In this document: in pieces, positions 20,623 to 30,346 of the stretch | Layout: each line of letters begins with the position of its first letter | Numbering within the stretch: the first letter of the stretch is position 1 | DNA from: Paramacrobiotus metropolitanus | Taxonomy: Eukaryota; Tardigrada; Eutardigrada; Parachela; Macrobiotidae | Length of the DNA stretch: 64,000 nucleotides | Assembly (NCBI RefSeq): GCF_019649055.1 | Contig: NW_026570221.1 | Span: 2,976,001 to 3,040,000, forward strand | Reading direction: 5' to 3' | Position numbers and translations under genes: made by a program | Notes under the pieces: model-generated | What the model was told of the DNA's origin: nothing | Databases searched by the model: none | Seen by the model: only the letters and a program-made list of their open reading frames with translations

Positions 20623-22230
20623 CTATGCGTCATTCTGTCCAGCCTTATCAACCGCCTTGTCCAGTGCATCCGGTGGGACTGTACTGGACTTGTCCGATAC
20701 GTCCGGTGGGACCGTATTGGACTTCTGCTTTTTGCCCTTTGAGACTTTCTCTGATTTTTCCCGTCCTGTTTTTATGCGGGTGAGCAAGTCCTTATCCGCC
20801 TCATCTTCAGCAACTACGTCCTCTTCCAGGACTTGCTGGGCCGTAAGGGTTGCCTTAGGCTTCTTGGGCGTCTTTGGTTTCTTGGGCTTTTCCTTGGGCG
20901 CCGGGGCCACCTTTGGCCCTTCGGTCACCGCCGGCTTGTCCGTAGCGGATGTCCCTTTTTCTGGTTCTGCCGGGGCCAAAGTCGGATCAATGACGGCTAA
21001 TGGCTGGTTTTGAAGCTTTGTCAGCGCCGGTGTCTCGAAATCCGGTTTGGCCTTTCGAGGTCGGCCTGGGCCACGCTTTACTGGTGGCTCTGGGTCTGAT
21101 GTTTTTGGGTCAGGTGGGCCATAGCCTGGGATTCGCAAAGTCTTTTGTTGCTCCGCCACAAGTTTCTTGGACGGGCCCTTTCCGGGCTTCTGCTTCCTCA
21201 GCAGCTCCTCAAGTTTGGTTTCGGGAGGAGCTGCCGGGGAAGCCGCATCTTTGCCCTTGTCCGGCTCTGTTTTGTTGGCGCACCTTCCTGACTCTGTACC
21301 TTCCGGTTCGGCGTCGCCGCCCTTCTTCTTAGTCCTGCGAGTTATTCTGCGAGTTGGGCCGTCCGGATTAAGGTAAGGCTTTAGGCGGTCAACACATACA
21401 GTGTGTTCCACACCGGTGTCCCGCTCTCGGATCCAGTAAGTGTTCGGCTTAGGTATGCCGATGATGGTGTAGACGCCTTCGAACTTGTTTGGATTAGTCG
21501 GGTCGTCTACCATATTCTTCTGGGTGACCAAGTCCCGCTTCTTGAACTCGGCCTGCGACTTCTTTTTGTTGTAGATGGCCGCATCCCTTAAGAACCCTTC
21601 TTCGATCCGCGTCTTGGCGATTTCATGCGCCCGGTTCAGGCGCTGCTGCATCCTCTTGACGTAACGTTCGTTAGTCGTAAATGTTTCTGGGACGTTGGTC
21701 CCAGCGAGGACGTCTTGCGGTATCGTCATTTCTCGTCCAAACAGCATATGGTATGGCGAGAATCCAGTGGTTGCGTGAACGGCACGGTTCATGCCGGAGA
21801 TCACGTAAGGTAGGGCCCTGTGCCAACGATGTTCGTCGCCGGCGCCGCCAAAGTTTCGAATTCCGTCCCAGATGGTCTGCATCTGGCGTTCGACTTGGCC
21901 TTGGCCCTCTGGATGATAAGCGGATCCGAAGGTCTGCTCGATGCCGAAGATTTTCGCCACTTTGGCGAAGGATTTTGCCGTAAAATGCGTGCCCCGGTCG
22001 GAGTGCATTGTATGTGGCATGCCGTACTTTAGTACGACTTCTTCGACAAAGAACTTGTCGAATTCCTCGGCCGAGTTTGTTTTGGTCGGCCGGGCTATGG
22101 TGAACTTCGTCATTTGATCGACCACCACAGCGATGTACCGGTATTTCTTTGTTTGGGTCACCGGTAGAGGTCCTTTGAAGTCAGCAAAGACGCGGTACCA
22201 TGGCGCAACAGCTTCAGTCGGTTGCAGCAT
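20623..22230 (-). CDS. Retroelement integrase (535 residues as opened by first Met)
   Basis: DDE integrase core: the first Asp is in VFADFKGP (residue 17), the second in HSDRGTHF, and the Glu in GQGQVERQM. I count exactly 35 residues between the last two, the D,D35E signature. FSPYHMLFGREM follows, as in Ty3/gypsy integrases. The C-terminal half carries a long Lys/Pro-rich acidic/basic tail ending at TGA/TAG-free sequence before the stop at 20623. Upstream, the frame continues through CRTC, the cysteine pair of the zinc-binding domain. One TGA (22281-22279) separates it from the RT ORF. It would insert the cDNA into host DNA. Confidence 0.9.
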   Translation of the reverse strand: MLQPTEAVAPWYRVFADFKGPLPVTQTKKYRYIAVVVDQMTKFTIARPTKTNSAEEFDKFFVEEVVLKYGMPHTMHSDRGTHFTAKSFAKVAKIFGIEQTFGSAYHPEGQGQVERQMQTIWDGIRNFGGAGDEHRWHRALPYVISGMNRAVHATTGFSPYHMLFGREMTIPQDVLAGTNVPETFTTNERYVKRMQQRLNRAHEIAKTRIEEGFLRDAAIYNKKKSQAEFKKRDLVTQKNMVDDPTNPNKFEGVYTIIGIPKPNTYWIRERDTGVEHTVCVDRLKPYLNPDGPTRRITRRTKKKGGDAEPEGTESGRCANKTEPDKGKDAASPAAPPETKLEELLRKQKPGKGPSKKLVAEQQKTLRIPGYGPPDPKTSDPEPPVKRGPGRPRKAKPDFETPALTKLQNQPLAVIDPTLAPAEPEKGTSATDKPAVTEGPKVAPAPKEKPKKPKTPKKPKATLTAQQVLEEDVVAEDEADKDLLTRIKTGREKSEKVSKGKKQKSNTVPPDVSDKSSTVPPDALDKAVDKAGQNDA

Positions 22231-22278
22231 ACCGTAGGTAGCTCGCCGCGGTACTTTGCCGAAGATGCACGTCCGACA

Positions 22279-25200
22279 TCAGTCGATGTAGTCGTGTATG
22301 TCGCAGCTCATACGGTCCCAGTAGTACCGAAGTTTGGCTGCTTCAATGGTTTTGCGGTATCCAAAGTGGTTCCCTGTTTTTCCATCATGGAGGGACTGGA
22401 TAATGTTCTTCCGCATGAACAGAGGGACAACGAATCTCCTTTCGAGTTTCGCATTGATGTCGGTGAGTCGATAGAGCACACCTTTGTCCATCTGATAATG
22501 TTCAGGTAGTTTGGACCTCTTATCCATTTCGCTTTGGTGTTCCAACTCGTGGATTTTCTTGGCCAGAGTTGGGTCACGGTGTTGCATCCGTCGCAGTTCT
22601 TGCGCGGTGCGGTCCGTGACTTGTTCTGGACACGGTGGGACTTCGGGCTCTGGCTCTCCCGGTGTGGGCGCCGGTACATTGATGACCCGTATGTCCGCCG
22701 TGCTAAACTGGTCCCAATCTGTGATTGCGTTGCAATCGGGCAGAAGAGGCTTGTCCCATTCGTTTACGGGGTCCTCGTCCGTGACTTGCAGCCTGCGCAC
22801 CCTTATGATGCGTGCTGGAATCTCGTCTTTATAATCCTCGAAGTTTGGGACTTGGTCCAACTCTTCATGTGGGCCTTTGTCATCGTCCCGTTCGAGTGGC
22901 CATCTGGACAAAGCGTCAGCATTGTCACAGAATGTGCCTGGCTTGTACTCAATGGTAATGTCCCGTCCCTGTAAGGCGAGGGCCCATCGAGTAAGACGAG
23001 GATTGATGCCGGGCCGGTTAGACTCGCATCTGGGCAGATTGGTTAAGGCTCTGTGGTCCGTCCTTACTCTGAAAGGTCCGTGGTCAATGTAATGCTTAAA
23101 CTTTTGGACGGCCCACACTACGGCTAAGCATTCCCATTCGGTTACGCCGTAGTTCTTCTCAGCTCCATGTAGGACACGGCTTGCGTAGGCGATTGGCCTC
23201 GAGTCCTGGCTGAGTATGGCTCCGATGCCAGCGCCTCTTGCATCACATTTGATGGTGGTCTGCTTGGTCGCATCGAATTTGGCCAATATTGGGGCTTCCG
23301 TTAGGGCCTTTTTGATTTCGTTGAACTCAGCGGTGTGGGCGTCGGTCCAGTCGTTCTTCACTGAACTTTCCTTCCGCAAGAGTTCATACATCTTGGAAGT
23401 CTTCTGGGCGTAGCCCAGAATGAACTTCCGGTAGTAGTTAGCAAGTCCAAGAAACGAGCGAAGTTGACGCTCGGTCTTGAGCGGTAGTTTCTCGGCGATG
23501 GCCGCTACCTTCTCGGGATCAGTATGGACGCCGTCCTTGCTGAGGATGTGTCCAAGGAATTGGAGTTTTTCCATTCCAAATTCGCATTTCGACGGTTTTA
23601 TCGTGAATCCGGCGTCTCTGAGGCAGAGGAGCGTGTTTCTAAACGCCTTCCTGAATTCCTCAAATGTCTTGCCGAAGAATATCACATCGTCGATGTATGC
23701 GAAGACGCCGCCTTGTTTGCGTGCTGGCGCCATAATCTTGTCCATTGTCATTTGGAATGTGGCTGGCCCGTTGCAGACGCCAAACGGCATTCGTTTGAAC
23801 CGGAACATCCCTTCTGGAGTCACGAAGGTAGTGTAGTCCATGGACGCTGGGTCCATAGGGATTTGCCAGAATCCGGACTGACAATCTACCTTGCCGTAGT
23901 AGGCGTTTCCTGCACATTGATCCAGAAGTTCGTCTGGATTGGGCAATGGGTAATTGTTCTTTTTGGTCACCGAGTTCAGCTTTATATAGTTTATGCAGAA
24001 CCTGGTGCCCATGGTTCCGTCGCCGTTTTTCTTCGAAGCGAGGACCACTGGGAAACTCCACGCTGCCATGGACGGTTCAATTACTCCTTGGTCCAACATT
24101 TCTTGGACGTGTTTATTGATGAACTTTCGTCCCTTCCAACTCGTTCGAGTTGGGTTCATTTTAATTGGTGCAGCGTCGCCAACTTCTATGACGTGGGTCA
24201 CTCCTTTGACGTCGCCGTAAGGCTTTTTGGACGTCGGGAATATGGCCCGGAGTTCCCATAAGTCCTGACGGAGGAGAGCGGTCTGCTCTTCAGTCAAGTG
24301 GTCGCCAAAATGTGCGTTAGCGATGTGGGCGCGGATTCCGCGCTCCACTTCAGGATCTTCCTCTCCGGTCTGGAGGGAATTTATCTGGGCGAATTCTTCG
24401 TCCTTATCTGTAATGGCTTCATATGGCTCTACTCGGCCCATGTCCACTCCTTTACGGAGGATGTGGGGCTCCTTGGAGTAATTAGAGACCAATATAGTGA
24501 AGCATTTGCCATCATGCTGGACCGGTCCGTCGAGCATGGCCAGACTTCGTTTAGTATCCTGGCTTCCGAGGTACATTAGCCTCTGCCTTGGGTCCACTTC
24601 GAAGTCGATGGTGACTTGGACTGGTGTAATGGACTCCGGTGGGAGTTCCGTTTTTACACTTGCCCGTACCTTAGCGTAGTCAGTTATGACTCGCTGTCTG
24701 GTAGGGTTATGTCCCGCCTCTTTTGGCCATGGTAAGGCACTGGCGGCCGGTATGTCCCAGTCTACTCCGTCCTCCCTGATGTCCGCTCTATGTAAATCGC
24801 TGTAGTACATGTAGCCGAGTCTTGCGCCTTTGCGGAGGATCTGGTCTCGCATGGACTTATTTTGAATCTGAATCCATGCGTACTCGTCATGACGGGTGTG
24901 TACCTTCGCCTCGATCGGTAAGAGCTGGCGGTGTGGTCGTCGCAACGAGTTAAAGTATATTGGGCGGTTCGGGTCCATGGTTCTATATGTGCGGACCTTA
25001 ACCCAACAAGTTGAATAAGCTGGTATGGTATACCGCTTATACGCGAAGACGACTTCCTTTTCCTCTTTGAGGCCTTCCATCTGCCGGTGCAGCCTAGTTT
25101 GGCGGATGGTAGGTGCTTCGGCCCGGAATTGAAGGATTTCTGCGTCGTCTTCGTCGTCGCTTGACTCCTCCGATGATTGGTTATCAGAGTCCGTATCCGG

Positions 25201-25401
25201 TGAGTCACTTGTGCTTTGGACGTCCGAGTTGGTAGACTCGGATTTGTCGTCTTGCACTTGTTTTGGCTTGCCATTATCCTCGTCAGAGGTTGGCGCACCG
25301 CCGGCCACTGTTGGTGCCGGTTTGGTCACGAGATCCACTTCTTGGATCTCTGGCGCTCCGGTTGCGATTTCCTGTTTTTCAGGTTCGTCCGGTTCCGCCA
25401 A
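22279..25401 (-). CDS. Retroelement reverse transcriptase/RNase H (1040 residues)
   Basis: RT domain at about residues 400-620 with FCINYIKLN, the active-site YIDD (569-572) and FLGHILSKDGV. RNase H follows with Asp in IKCDARGAG (about 720), Glu in TEWECLAVVWA and Asp in RTDHRALTNL. LGLANYYRKFI, typical of Ty3/gypsy connection regions, lies between. The first 330 residues are acidic and carry two aspartic-protease-unrelated folded blocks that I cannot name. The ORF ends with the His part of the integrase zinc motif (HDGKTGNH) and IHDYID, then TGA. Codon register continues into the integrase ORF, so RT and integrase were one reading frame. Confidence 0.93.
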   Translation of the reverse strand: MAEPDEPEKQEIATGAPEIQEVDLVTKPAPTVAGGAPTSDEDNGKPKQVQDDKSESTNSDVQSTSDSPDTDSDNQSSEESSDDEDDAEILQFRAEAPTIRQTRLHRQMEGLKEEKEVVFAYKRYTIPAYSTCWVKVRTYRTMDPNRPIYFNSLRRPHRQLLPIEAKVHTRHDEYAWIQIQNKSMRDQILRKGARLGYMYYSDLHRADIREDGVDWDIPAASALPWPKEAGHNPTRQRVITDYAKVRASVKTELPPESITPVQVTIDFEVDPRQRLMYLGSQDTKRSLAMLDGPVQHDGKCFTILVSNYSKEPHILRKGVDMGRVEPYEAITDKDEEFAQINSLQTGEEDPEVERGIRAHIANAHFGDHLTEEQTALLRQDLWELRAIFPTSKKPYGDVKGVTHVIEVGDAAPIKMNPTRTSWKGRKFINKHVQEMLDQGVIEPSMAAWSFPVVLASKKNGDGTMGTRFCINYIKLNSVTKKNNYPLPNPDELLDQCAGNAYYGKVDCQSGFWQIPMDPASMDYTTFVTPEGMFRFKRMPFGVCNGPATFQMTMDKIMAPARKQGGVFAYIDDVIFFGKTFEEFRKAFRNTLLCLRDAGFTIKPSKCEFGMEKLQFLGHILSKDGVHTDPEKVAAIAEKLPLKTERQLRSFLGLANYYRKFILGYAQKTSKMYELLRKESSVKNDWTDAHTAEFNEIKKALTEAPILAKFDATKQTTIKCDARGAGIGAILSQDSRPIAYASRVLHGAEKNYGVTEWECLAVVWAVQKFKHYIDHGPFRVRTDHRALTNLPRCESNRPGINPRLTRWALALQGRDITIEYKPGTFCDNADALSRWPLERDDDKGPHEELDQVPNFEDYKDEIPARIIRVRRLQVTDEDPVNEWDKPLLPDCNAITDWDQFSTADIRVINVPAPTPGEPEPEVPPCPEQVTDRTAQELRRMQHRDPTLAKKIHELEHQSEMDKRSKLPEHYQMDKGVLYRLTDINAKLERRFVVPLFMRKNIIQSLHDGKTGNHFGYRKTIEAAKLRYYWDRMSCDIHDYID

Positions 25402-25518
25402 AGTGGTTGGACGGTTACCATTAGGGAGTGGCGAGGCTGGTCGGCCTTTTGCCCAACGTTGAGTCGAACGGGTTTGTATGGCCCGTATTACCGCTTCAAC
25501 GCCGTCTCCACATAGAGG

Positions 25519-25833
25519 TTAAGTCAATTGGACTTCCTCTGATGAAGGGTCCTGCTCGTTCTGGCTGGTATCCCTTCGATGGCCTCCCTGTTCTGGGTGT
25601 GGGCCATCAGTGAAGCGCACTTTTGTCGCTATATGCGGTGCAGCTTCCGGCAATGGTTCCGGTATAGTCCTGACGTTAGTCAGGCTCAAGTCATATTTTG
25701 GCCATATGCTGACGGTTAAGCCAGGGTGTTGGGCCACTTGTCTTCGAAGCGTTATGATGTCATCGAAGAGATCCGTGCACATCTTTTGGAGTGCTTTCGG
25801 CATTTCCATGTGGTACTCTCTGTATTCCCACAC
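25519..25833 (-). CDS. Short Pol segment between two in-frame stops (104 residues)
   Basis: Same reading frame as the protease ORF before it and the RT ORF after it, cut off by TAA at 25872-25870 and TAA at 25521-25519. Translation across both stops stays coherent (for example EGGLWEDERLALVWEYREYH after the first). It is helical at the start (ALQKMCTDLFDDIITLRRQ) and then linker-like. It is best seen as part of one interrupted Pol polyprotein rather than a separate gene. Confidence 0.55.
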   Translation of the reverse strand: MWEYREYHMEMPKALQKMCTDLFDDIITLRRQVAQHPGLTVSIWPKYDLSLTNVRTIPEPLPEAAPHIATKVRFTDGPHPEQGGHRRDTSQNEQDPSSEEVQLT

Positions 25834-25869
25834 TAGGGCTAGACGTTCGTCCTCCCATAATCCTCCTTC

Positions 25870-27159
25870 TTAGACCAAGTCGTCCAGTTCTTGGGCGAAT
25901 GGTCCGTATTGTGCGGCAATTTGCGGCCACGTTAGTGGTTCGCCTTTGTCTTCAAGCCAGCCCTCTTCTAGGGCAAGGAGTTGGTTAGCGCGGTATTCCA
26001 GGAAATTTCTGACTCCTGTGAACCAAGTTTTGTAGCGCTGGACCAGGTTCTCTTTAATTTCTCTGTCAGGCACCGGCCGTTGGCCCGGTGCCTCTGGTAT
26101 CGGGATAGTCTTTACTATCCCGTGATTTGGCTTGAGTATGCCTGCACGGAATTGGGTCATGTACCGCTCAATTGCGTTATGGACGCGCAGCTCCCATATG
26201 AGGCTTTCAATGGTGTCCAGGCATTCCCGGCAAGTGAAAGTTCGGACAGTCGGTTCGCGAAGCCGATTTATCCGCACCTCGTTGTCGGGTCCCGGTGCCT
26301 CTGGTATCGGGATTGACTTTACCGCGTCCCAAACGATTTCTTCGTTTGGCTTAAGGATGAAGGTAAACTTGGAGTGGAGATAGTCACAGCCAAGTAGTAC
26401 GTGCACGTCCGTTAACGTCGGTTGGACGAAGAACGTGTGGTGGCTCTTGTATCCCTGCAGTGTCACCGGTACGGTGCAGCAGTGGGAGACCACGAAGGCG
26501 GTTTGTCCGCCAACACCAAGGATTTTGGTGTTCCGTCCTAATGGCTCTGTTTTGATGCCATTGGCGGTGCAGAATTGCTGGCTGATGAGGGATGTCTCCG
26601 CTCCAGTGTCCAGCATTGCGAGCGTGTGGACTGGTCCGATTTGGACTTTGTGCGTCCATGCTCTAACGGTTTTCGGTTTGCAATTCTCATCCAGACCAAC
26701 TGTCACTTCCCGCATCACTGGTACAATGGGGATTAGCGACACTGGTCCTGGATCGTCAGGAGCGTAGTGGGGTGAAGGTGGCTCCTGTTGGACAGACTCT
26801 TCCTGTGGTGGTGTTTCCGCAACCCGTAGGGTGGAAAACATACTTTTGGTGTTAAGGAAGGTCCGTGAACTTTTTATGGTTCGCACCGTTGGTGTGGTGC
26901 CGAGGGGTTGTCCGCGGTTCTGGAGCTCACAGATCCGGGGAGTAGACGCCTCGAGAGGTTCGGTTGTCCAGTCTTTTAGGGATCCGACCTCGCCGGCGGT
27001 TTCGGTTCCGGTCGTAGGTCGGGTGAGTTGCCGATACTCCCCGACCTTAGGCGTTTCCCGCGGTTGGGCTGGCCCGGCTAGGGCCGCCGCCGCCGTTGCC
27101 ATTTGGCTGCACCAGCTGGCCCGGCTAGGGCCGCCGCCGCCGTTGCCATTTGGCTGCAC
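25870..27159 (-). CDS. Retroelement aspartic protease ORF (429 residues)
   Basis: Retroviral-type aspartic protease: active-site AMLDTGAETSLI (Asp at about 184), flap-like ILGVGGQTAF and the C-terminal VLLGCDYL. It would cleave the Gag and Pol precursors. The N-terminal 130 residues are a linker. The frame is open further upstream to 27297, overlapping the end of Gag by about 10 nt around a GGGGG run. A perfect 47-bp tandem duplication (27069-27162) lies at the first codons and alters the register relative to Gag. The first Met codon given here is GTG, so the protein is more likely made as a Gag extension. Confidence 0.82.
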   Translation of the reverse strand: MQPNGNGGGGPSRASWCSQMATAAAALAGPAQPRETPKVGEYRQLTRPTTGTETAGEVGSLKDWTTEPLEASTPRICELQNRGQPLGTTPTVRTIKSSRTFLNTKSMFSTLRVAETPPQEESVQQEPPSPHYAPDDPGPVSLIPIVPVMREVTVGLDENCKPKTVRAWTHKVQIGPVHTLAMLDTGAETSLISQQFCTANGIKTEPLGRNTKILGVGGQTAFVVSHCCTVPVTLQGYKSHHTFFVQPTLTDVHVLLGCDYLHSKFTFILKPNEEIVWDAVKSIPIPEAPGPDNEVRINRLREPTVRTFTCRECLDTIESLIWELRVHNAIERYMTQFRAGILKPNHGIVKTIPIPEAPGQRPVPDREIKENLVQRYKTWFTGVRNFLEYRANQLLALEEGWLEDKGEPLTWPQIAAQYGPFAQELDDLV

Positions 27160-27162
27160 CAG
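27069..27162. repeat. Perfect 47-bp tandem duplication at the Gag/protease junction
   Basis: Two identical 47-nt copies starting CTGGCCCGGCTAGG at 27069 and 27116. The length is not divisible by three. With both copies the protease frame is -1 relative to Gag. With a single copy it would be in the Gag frame downstream of the Gag TAG, and that frame is open from the TAG onward. Confidence 0.9.
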
Positions 27163-27287
27163 CTGGTCCGGTATGGGTGGTAGCGCTGGCCTCTCATTGG
27201 CTGGCGTCTGGTATCCCTGCTTTGGACCATTCTGGCGATTTCCGCCACCGAGCCCACTTCCTGAGCCGGCGGACTGCCTTCGGCTGC

Positions 27288-29306
27288 CTATCCCCCATTA
27301 CCACGTGGTGGTCTGGGTTGTTTGGGTGGCACTAAGCCGAGGCGGTTAGGGTTGGCTGACCCGGTAGGGTAGCCTTTTTGATAGCGATTTCGCCAATCCA
27401 AATACCATTTTCGGTTCGGATTTTCGCCATATGGCCTATTCGCGTAGCCACAGCCGTCGGTTGGGTGGTTTCCCCACAGGCAGTGGCTGCAAGTGATGTT
27501 ACCATCTTTGGCCCATCGCTCGAACATGCGCTCGACTCTGCCGATATACATGTCCTCTTGTCTGCGGGCCTCTTCGGGGCTCAGAGTCTGGCGTTGGCCG
27601 CTCTGGCCTCCCGGGCTTCGGTTTTGTCCTCCAGGGCTGTTGCCGCTTTGGTTTCCGTTAAAGCTGGCGTTTTGGCCCTTGGAGAACTTGCCCTTTGGTC
27701 CTCTGCCGCTGTTGCCCTGGCTGTAGCCAAAGTTGCCCTGGTTTCGGGCTTGGCCATAGCCGCCACTACCGCCGTTGGGCGGTGTGGGCCCACGTTGTGG
27801 GGAGGCTAAGTTCAAGGCCACGATAGCGGCGTATGTTGCCTCAATCTGGGCTTGTGTAGCCTGCGGGGGATAAAGTGCCGGTTGTTGCGGTACGACTTGG
27901 GCTGGTGGCGTTTGTATGGCCGTTCGGATGGTTGGGTATCCGCGGCCCGCCTTCCCTTCGTACTCCGGCTTTCCCATTGTGTATTGCCGGACGTAGTCCC
28001 GGAATTCTGCCGGTGACTTCGGTATCCGGATGTCCAGCGCGCGTCGCAGTTCTGGCTCCTTCACATTCTCTCTCAAGAATTGAAGTGTCATAGTGTCGTC
28101 CAAGCCAGCGCGCGTCTGGAGAGTCAATATGGCGTCGTAGTACTGCTCAGGAGTTTCGGTCAAGTGTTGGTAGTACCGATGGGTGATTTCTCCCATGGCA
28201 GTGGCCTGCTGATTATCGTCACCATATCGAGTGGCAAATTTTTGGAGCCACTCTTCTACTGGCCAGCCGTCCTCGTCTTCGCGATTGGCTTGGCCAGTGT
28301 ACCATTCCTTTACAGGGTCCGATAGGGCCATGTAAATGCGGCTCATAAAGTCCGGATCTGGTTTGTTCAGATCGGACGACTGCTTACAGATCCGTCGGAC
28401 CTGTGCAAGCCATCCTTTCACCATTGTCTTGTTGCCGTCAAATTTTGGCAACTCGGTGCGGACTTGAGCTCTCGCGGTGGCTTTTCCCATCTCTTGGGCT
28501 ATTTCCTTTATTTGCTCTCTGGTTGAGAGAGCTGGACTGGCCGGTGGTGATGGGGCAGGTGTTGGCTGCTGAGGTATCAGCGGCACTTGTTGAGGTTGGG
28601 CCCACGTTGGTTGGCCCGGTACGATCTGGATAGCTCCGTTGGACGCCATCCATGCGTATGCTCCATTCGGGAGCTGGATCAGCATGGGCGCATTCTGGCC
28701 CAGGCTTGGTTGGGCTGCTGGTCCTGTTGGCATGGCCGCTGTTGGCGGTATGCCTGATGGTTGGGGCATGTTTTGGCCCGTGGGCGTGGTTTGGCCCATC
28801 TGTGGCTGAGCTTGGCCCGTTGGGGCTGCCGCCGTGATAGGAGGGCCGAATAGGCTTAGTTGGCCTACTAATGGTGGTTGCACCGTTGGTGTACCACCTT
28901 GGCCTCCTATCTGTCCTTGCCTGGCCGATGGCCCGAACATAAGGCTCGGCTGGCTGGTCCGGTTTGGATCCACGCTGCTAGTGTGAGCCTGGCTTATGGC
29001 CGGTTGTGGACTGAAGTTGAAGTCCATGTTCGGGAATATTGACGGGTACAAGGACGGGTACGATGGCTTTGATCCGTAGTTGCTGTGGCTCGGATCAAAG
29101 CTTGGCCCGCTTGACGTAGACGGATAAGTCTGCGTTGCGGGCGTCACTATCGTCGTTGGACCGATAGTGGCAGTTGTGGTGACCGGGACTGGTGGTGGCG
29201 GCAGTGTTACTGTCGCCGTTGATGTTCCACGGTCCACTGGGCTGGGAGGCGCAGGTATGGTTGGCCCCTTTGGAGGATCTCCAACCGATGGCCCTTCCAC
29301 AGCCAT
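27288..29306 (-). CDS. Retroelement Gag capsid/nucleocapsid (672 residues)
   Basis: A good start context (CAACATGGC) precedes a Pro/Thr/Ser-rich N-terminal 260 residues. The capsid-like domain covers about 265-460: ELPKFDGNKTMVKGWLAQV, DPVKEWYTGQ, WLQKFATRYGD and LRENVKEPELRRAL, the usual retrotransposon Gag pattern. A Gly/Asn/Gln-rich RNA-binding stretch follows, then a zinc knuckle CSHC-x4-H-x4-C at about 606-619. It ends in a basic tail and TAG at 27290-27288. It would build the particle and bind genomic RNA. It follows ORF2 in the same frame after a single TAA and 15 nt. Confidence 0.9.
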   Translation of the reverse strand: MAVEGPSVGDPPKGPTIPAPPSPVDRGTSTATVTLPPPPVPVTTTATIGPTTIVTPATQTYPSTSSGPSFDPSHSNYGSKPSYPSLYPSIFPNMDFNFSPQPAISQAHTSSVDPNRTSQPSLMFGPSARQGQIGGQGGTPTVQPPLVGQLSLFGPPITAAAPTGQAQPQMGQTTPTGQNMPQPSGIPPTAAMPTGPAAQPSLGQNAPMLIQLPNGAYAWMASNGAIQIVPGQPTWAQPQQVPLIPQQPTPAPSPPASPALSTREQIKEIAQEMGKATARAQVRTELPKFDGNKTMVKGWLAQVRRICKQSSDLNKPDPDFMSRIYMALSDPVKEWYTGQANREDEDGWPVEEWLQKFATRYGDDNQQATAMGEITHRYYQHLTETPEQYYDAILTLQTRAGLDDTMTLQFLRENVKEPELRRALDIRIPKSPAEFRDYVRQYTMGKPEYEGKAGRGYPTIRTAIQTPPAQVVPQQPALYPPQATQAQIEATYAAIVALNLASPQRGPTPPNGGSGGYGQARNQGNFGYSQGNSGRGPKGKFSKGQNASFNGNQSGNSPGGQNRSPGGQSGQRQTLSPEEARRQEDMYIGRVERMFERWAKDGNITCSHCLWGNHPTDGCGYANRPYGENPNRKWYLDWRNRYQKGYPTGSANPNRLGLVPPKQPRPPRGNGG

Positions 29307-29321
29307 GTTGACTTGGTAATT

Positions 29322-30263
29322 TTAGTGATGATACACTGGCTCGCGGTAGAAGCGTTGGCCCTGCCGCAGAGCCTCGTCGACTTTTTCTTGTCGGCGTTTT
29401 GTATCCGAGTCTGGAAAGGTATGATAGGACGGTGGTTCTGCGGACAGCTCGGAGTTGATGTCTACGAGGTGTGATTTCTCCGCATCTAAGCAGGCGCTTT
29501 CCGTGCTTAGTCTTTCCAGTTCCTCGTTCATTTCGGTTATGCGTTGGGTGGCCGCCTGGTAGTCTTTGACCAGGCCGGCGTTATTGGCCTCCAATGTGAT
29601 GATCCGGTCATGTTGGCCCTGGATCACTTGTTTAGCTTGGTTGAAGGCCTGCTCCAATTGGACGAAGTTTTGGTGTCCTATGGTGCTGTTCTGCTCAAGT
29701 TGTGCCCGAATGGTCGCTTCGGTATTGAGCTGGCTCTGGAGGGCAACGATCTGTTGCTGGAGTTGCACGTTCTGTGCCTCCTTCTGTTGAACCGTTTGGC
29801 TCAACAATCCTCCTTGTTGGATCGTCTTCATGAGATTTTGGTGACTCTCATAAAGAAGATTGCAGCCGTTCAGCAGGCGGTTGATTTCGTCCTGCAGGTT
29901 GGCCAAGTCTTCGGTGAGACGCTCGTTTTCCCTCTGTAGGCGGTCCGCCTCAGAGTCGGTATCGTCAATGGTTGTCCGGGCCGCAGTCAAGTCATCCTTG
30001 GCTTTGGCCAGCTTAGTCCTCGTAGAGGTGAGCAAAGCTTCGAGTCCCGCCACAGCCATTTCTAGGCTGTGGATTGTCCTGTTGAGCTGGTCTCGCTCAG
30101 CGTTTGGACATGGTGACAACTTGAGCTGGGTTAGCTCAAGTTGGGTCTGGGCCAGTATGGCCGAGACACGTTTAGCCTCTGCGTCCGTTTGGACCGCAAG
30201 GTCTTTGTGTCGGCAGATCTCATCCTGCATCCAACGTTCGGATAGCAGGGCCGCTTCTGCCAT
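29322..30263 (-). CDS. Retroelement ORF2, coiled-coil with PPxY motif (313 residues)
   Basis: Not a standard Ty3/gypsy protein. Nearly the whole length is heptad-rich coiled coil (DRLQRENERLTEDLANLQDE, LQQQIVALQSQL). Near the C-terminus EPPSYHTF contains PPSY, the PPxY late-domain type that recruits Nedd4-like ligases in retroviral budding. The frame is open upstream of the ATG to about 30390, overlapping the end of ORF1, so ORF1 may continue into it by a -1 shift. It could be a scaffold part of a multi-piece Gag. Confidence 0.7.
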   Translation of the reverse strand: MAEAALLSERWMQDEICRHKDLAVQTDAEAKRVSAILAQTQLELTQLKLSPCPNAERDQLNRTIHSLEMAVAGLEALLTSTRTKLAKAKDDLTAARTTIDDTDSEADRLQRENERLTEDLANLQDEINRLLNGCNLLYESHQNLMKTIQQGGLLSQTVQQKEAQNVQLQQQIVALQSQLNTEATIRAQLEQNSTIGHQNFVQLEQAFNQAKQVIQGQHDRIITLEANNAGLVKDYQAATQRITEMNEELERLSTESACLDAEKSHLVDINSELSAEPPSYHTFPDSDTKRRQEKVDEALRQGQRFYREPVYHH

Positions 30264-30346
30264 GTCCGCCAGCTGTTTAGTCAGGTCCCTTACTGTGGTC
30301 CTGAGTTGGTCGACTTCGTCGATTTCTTCGAGCCGGGTTGCCTGGT

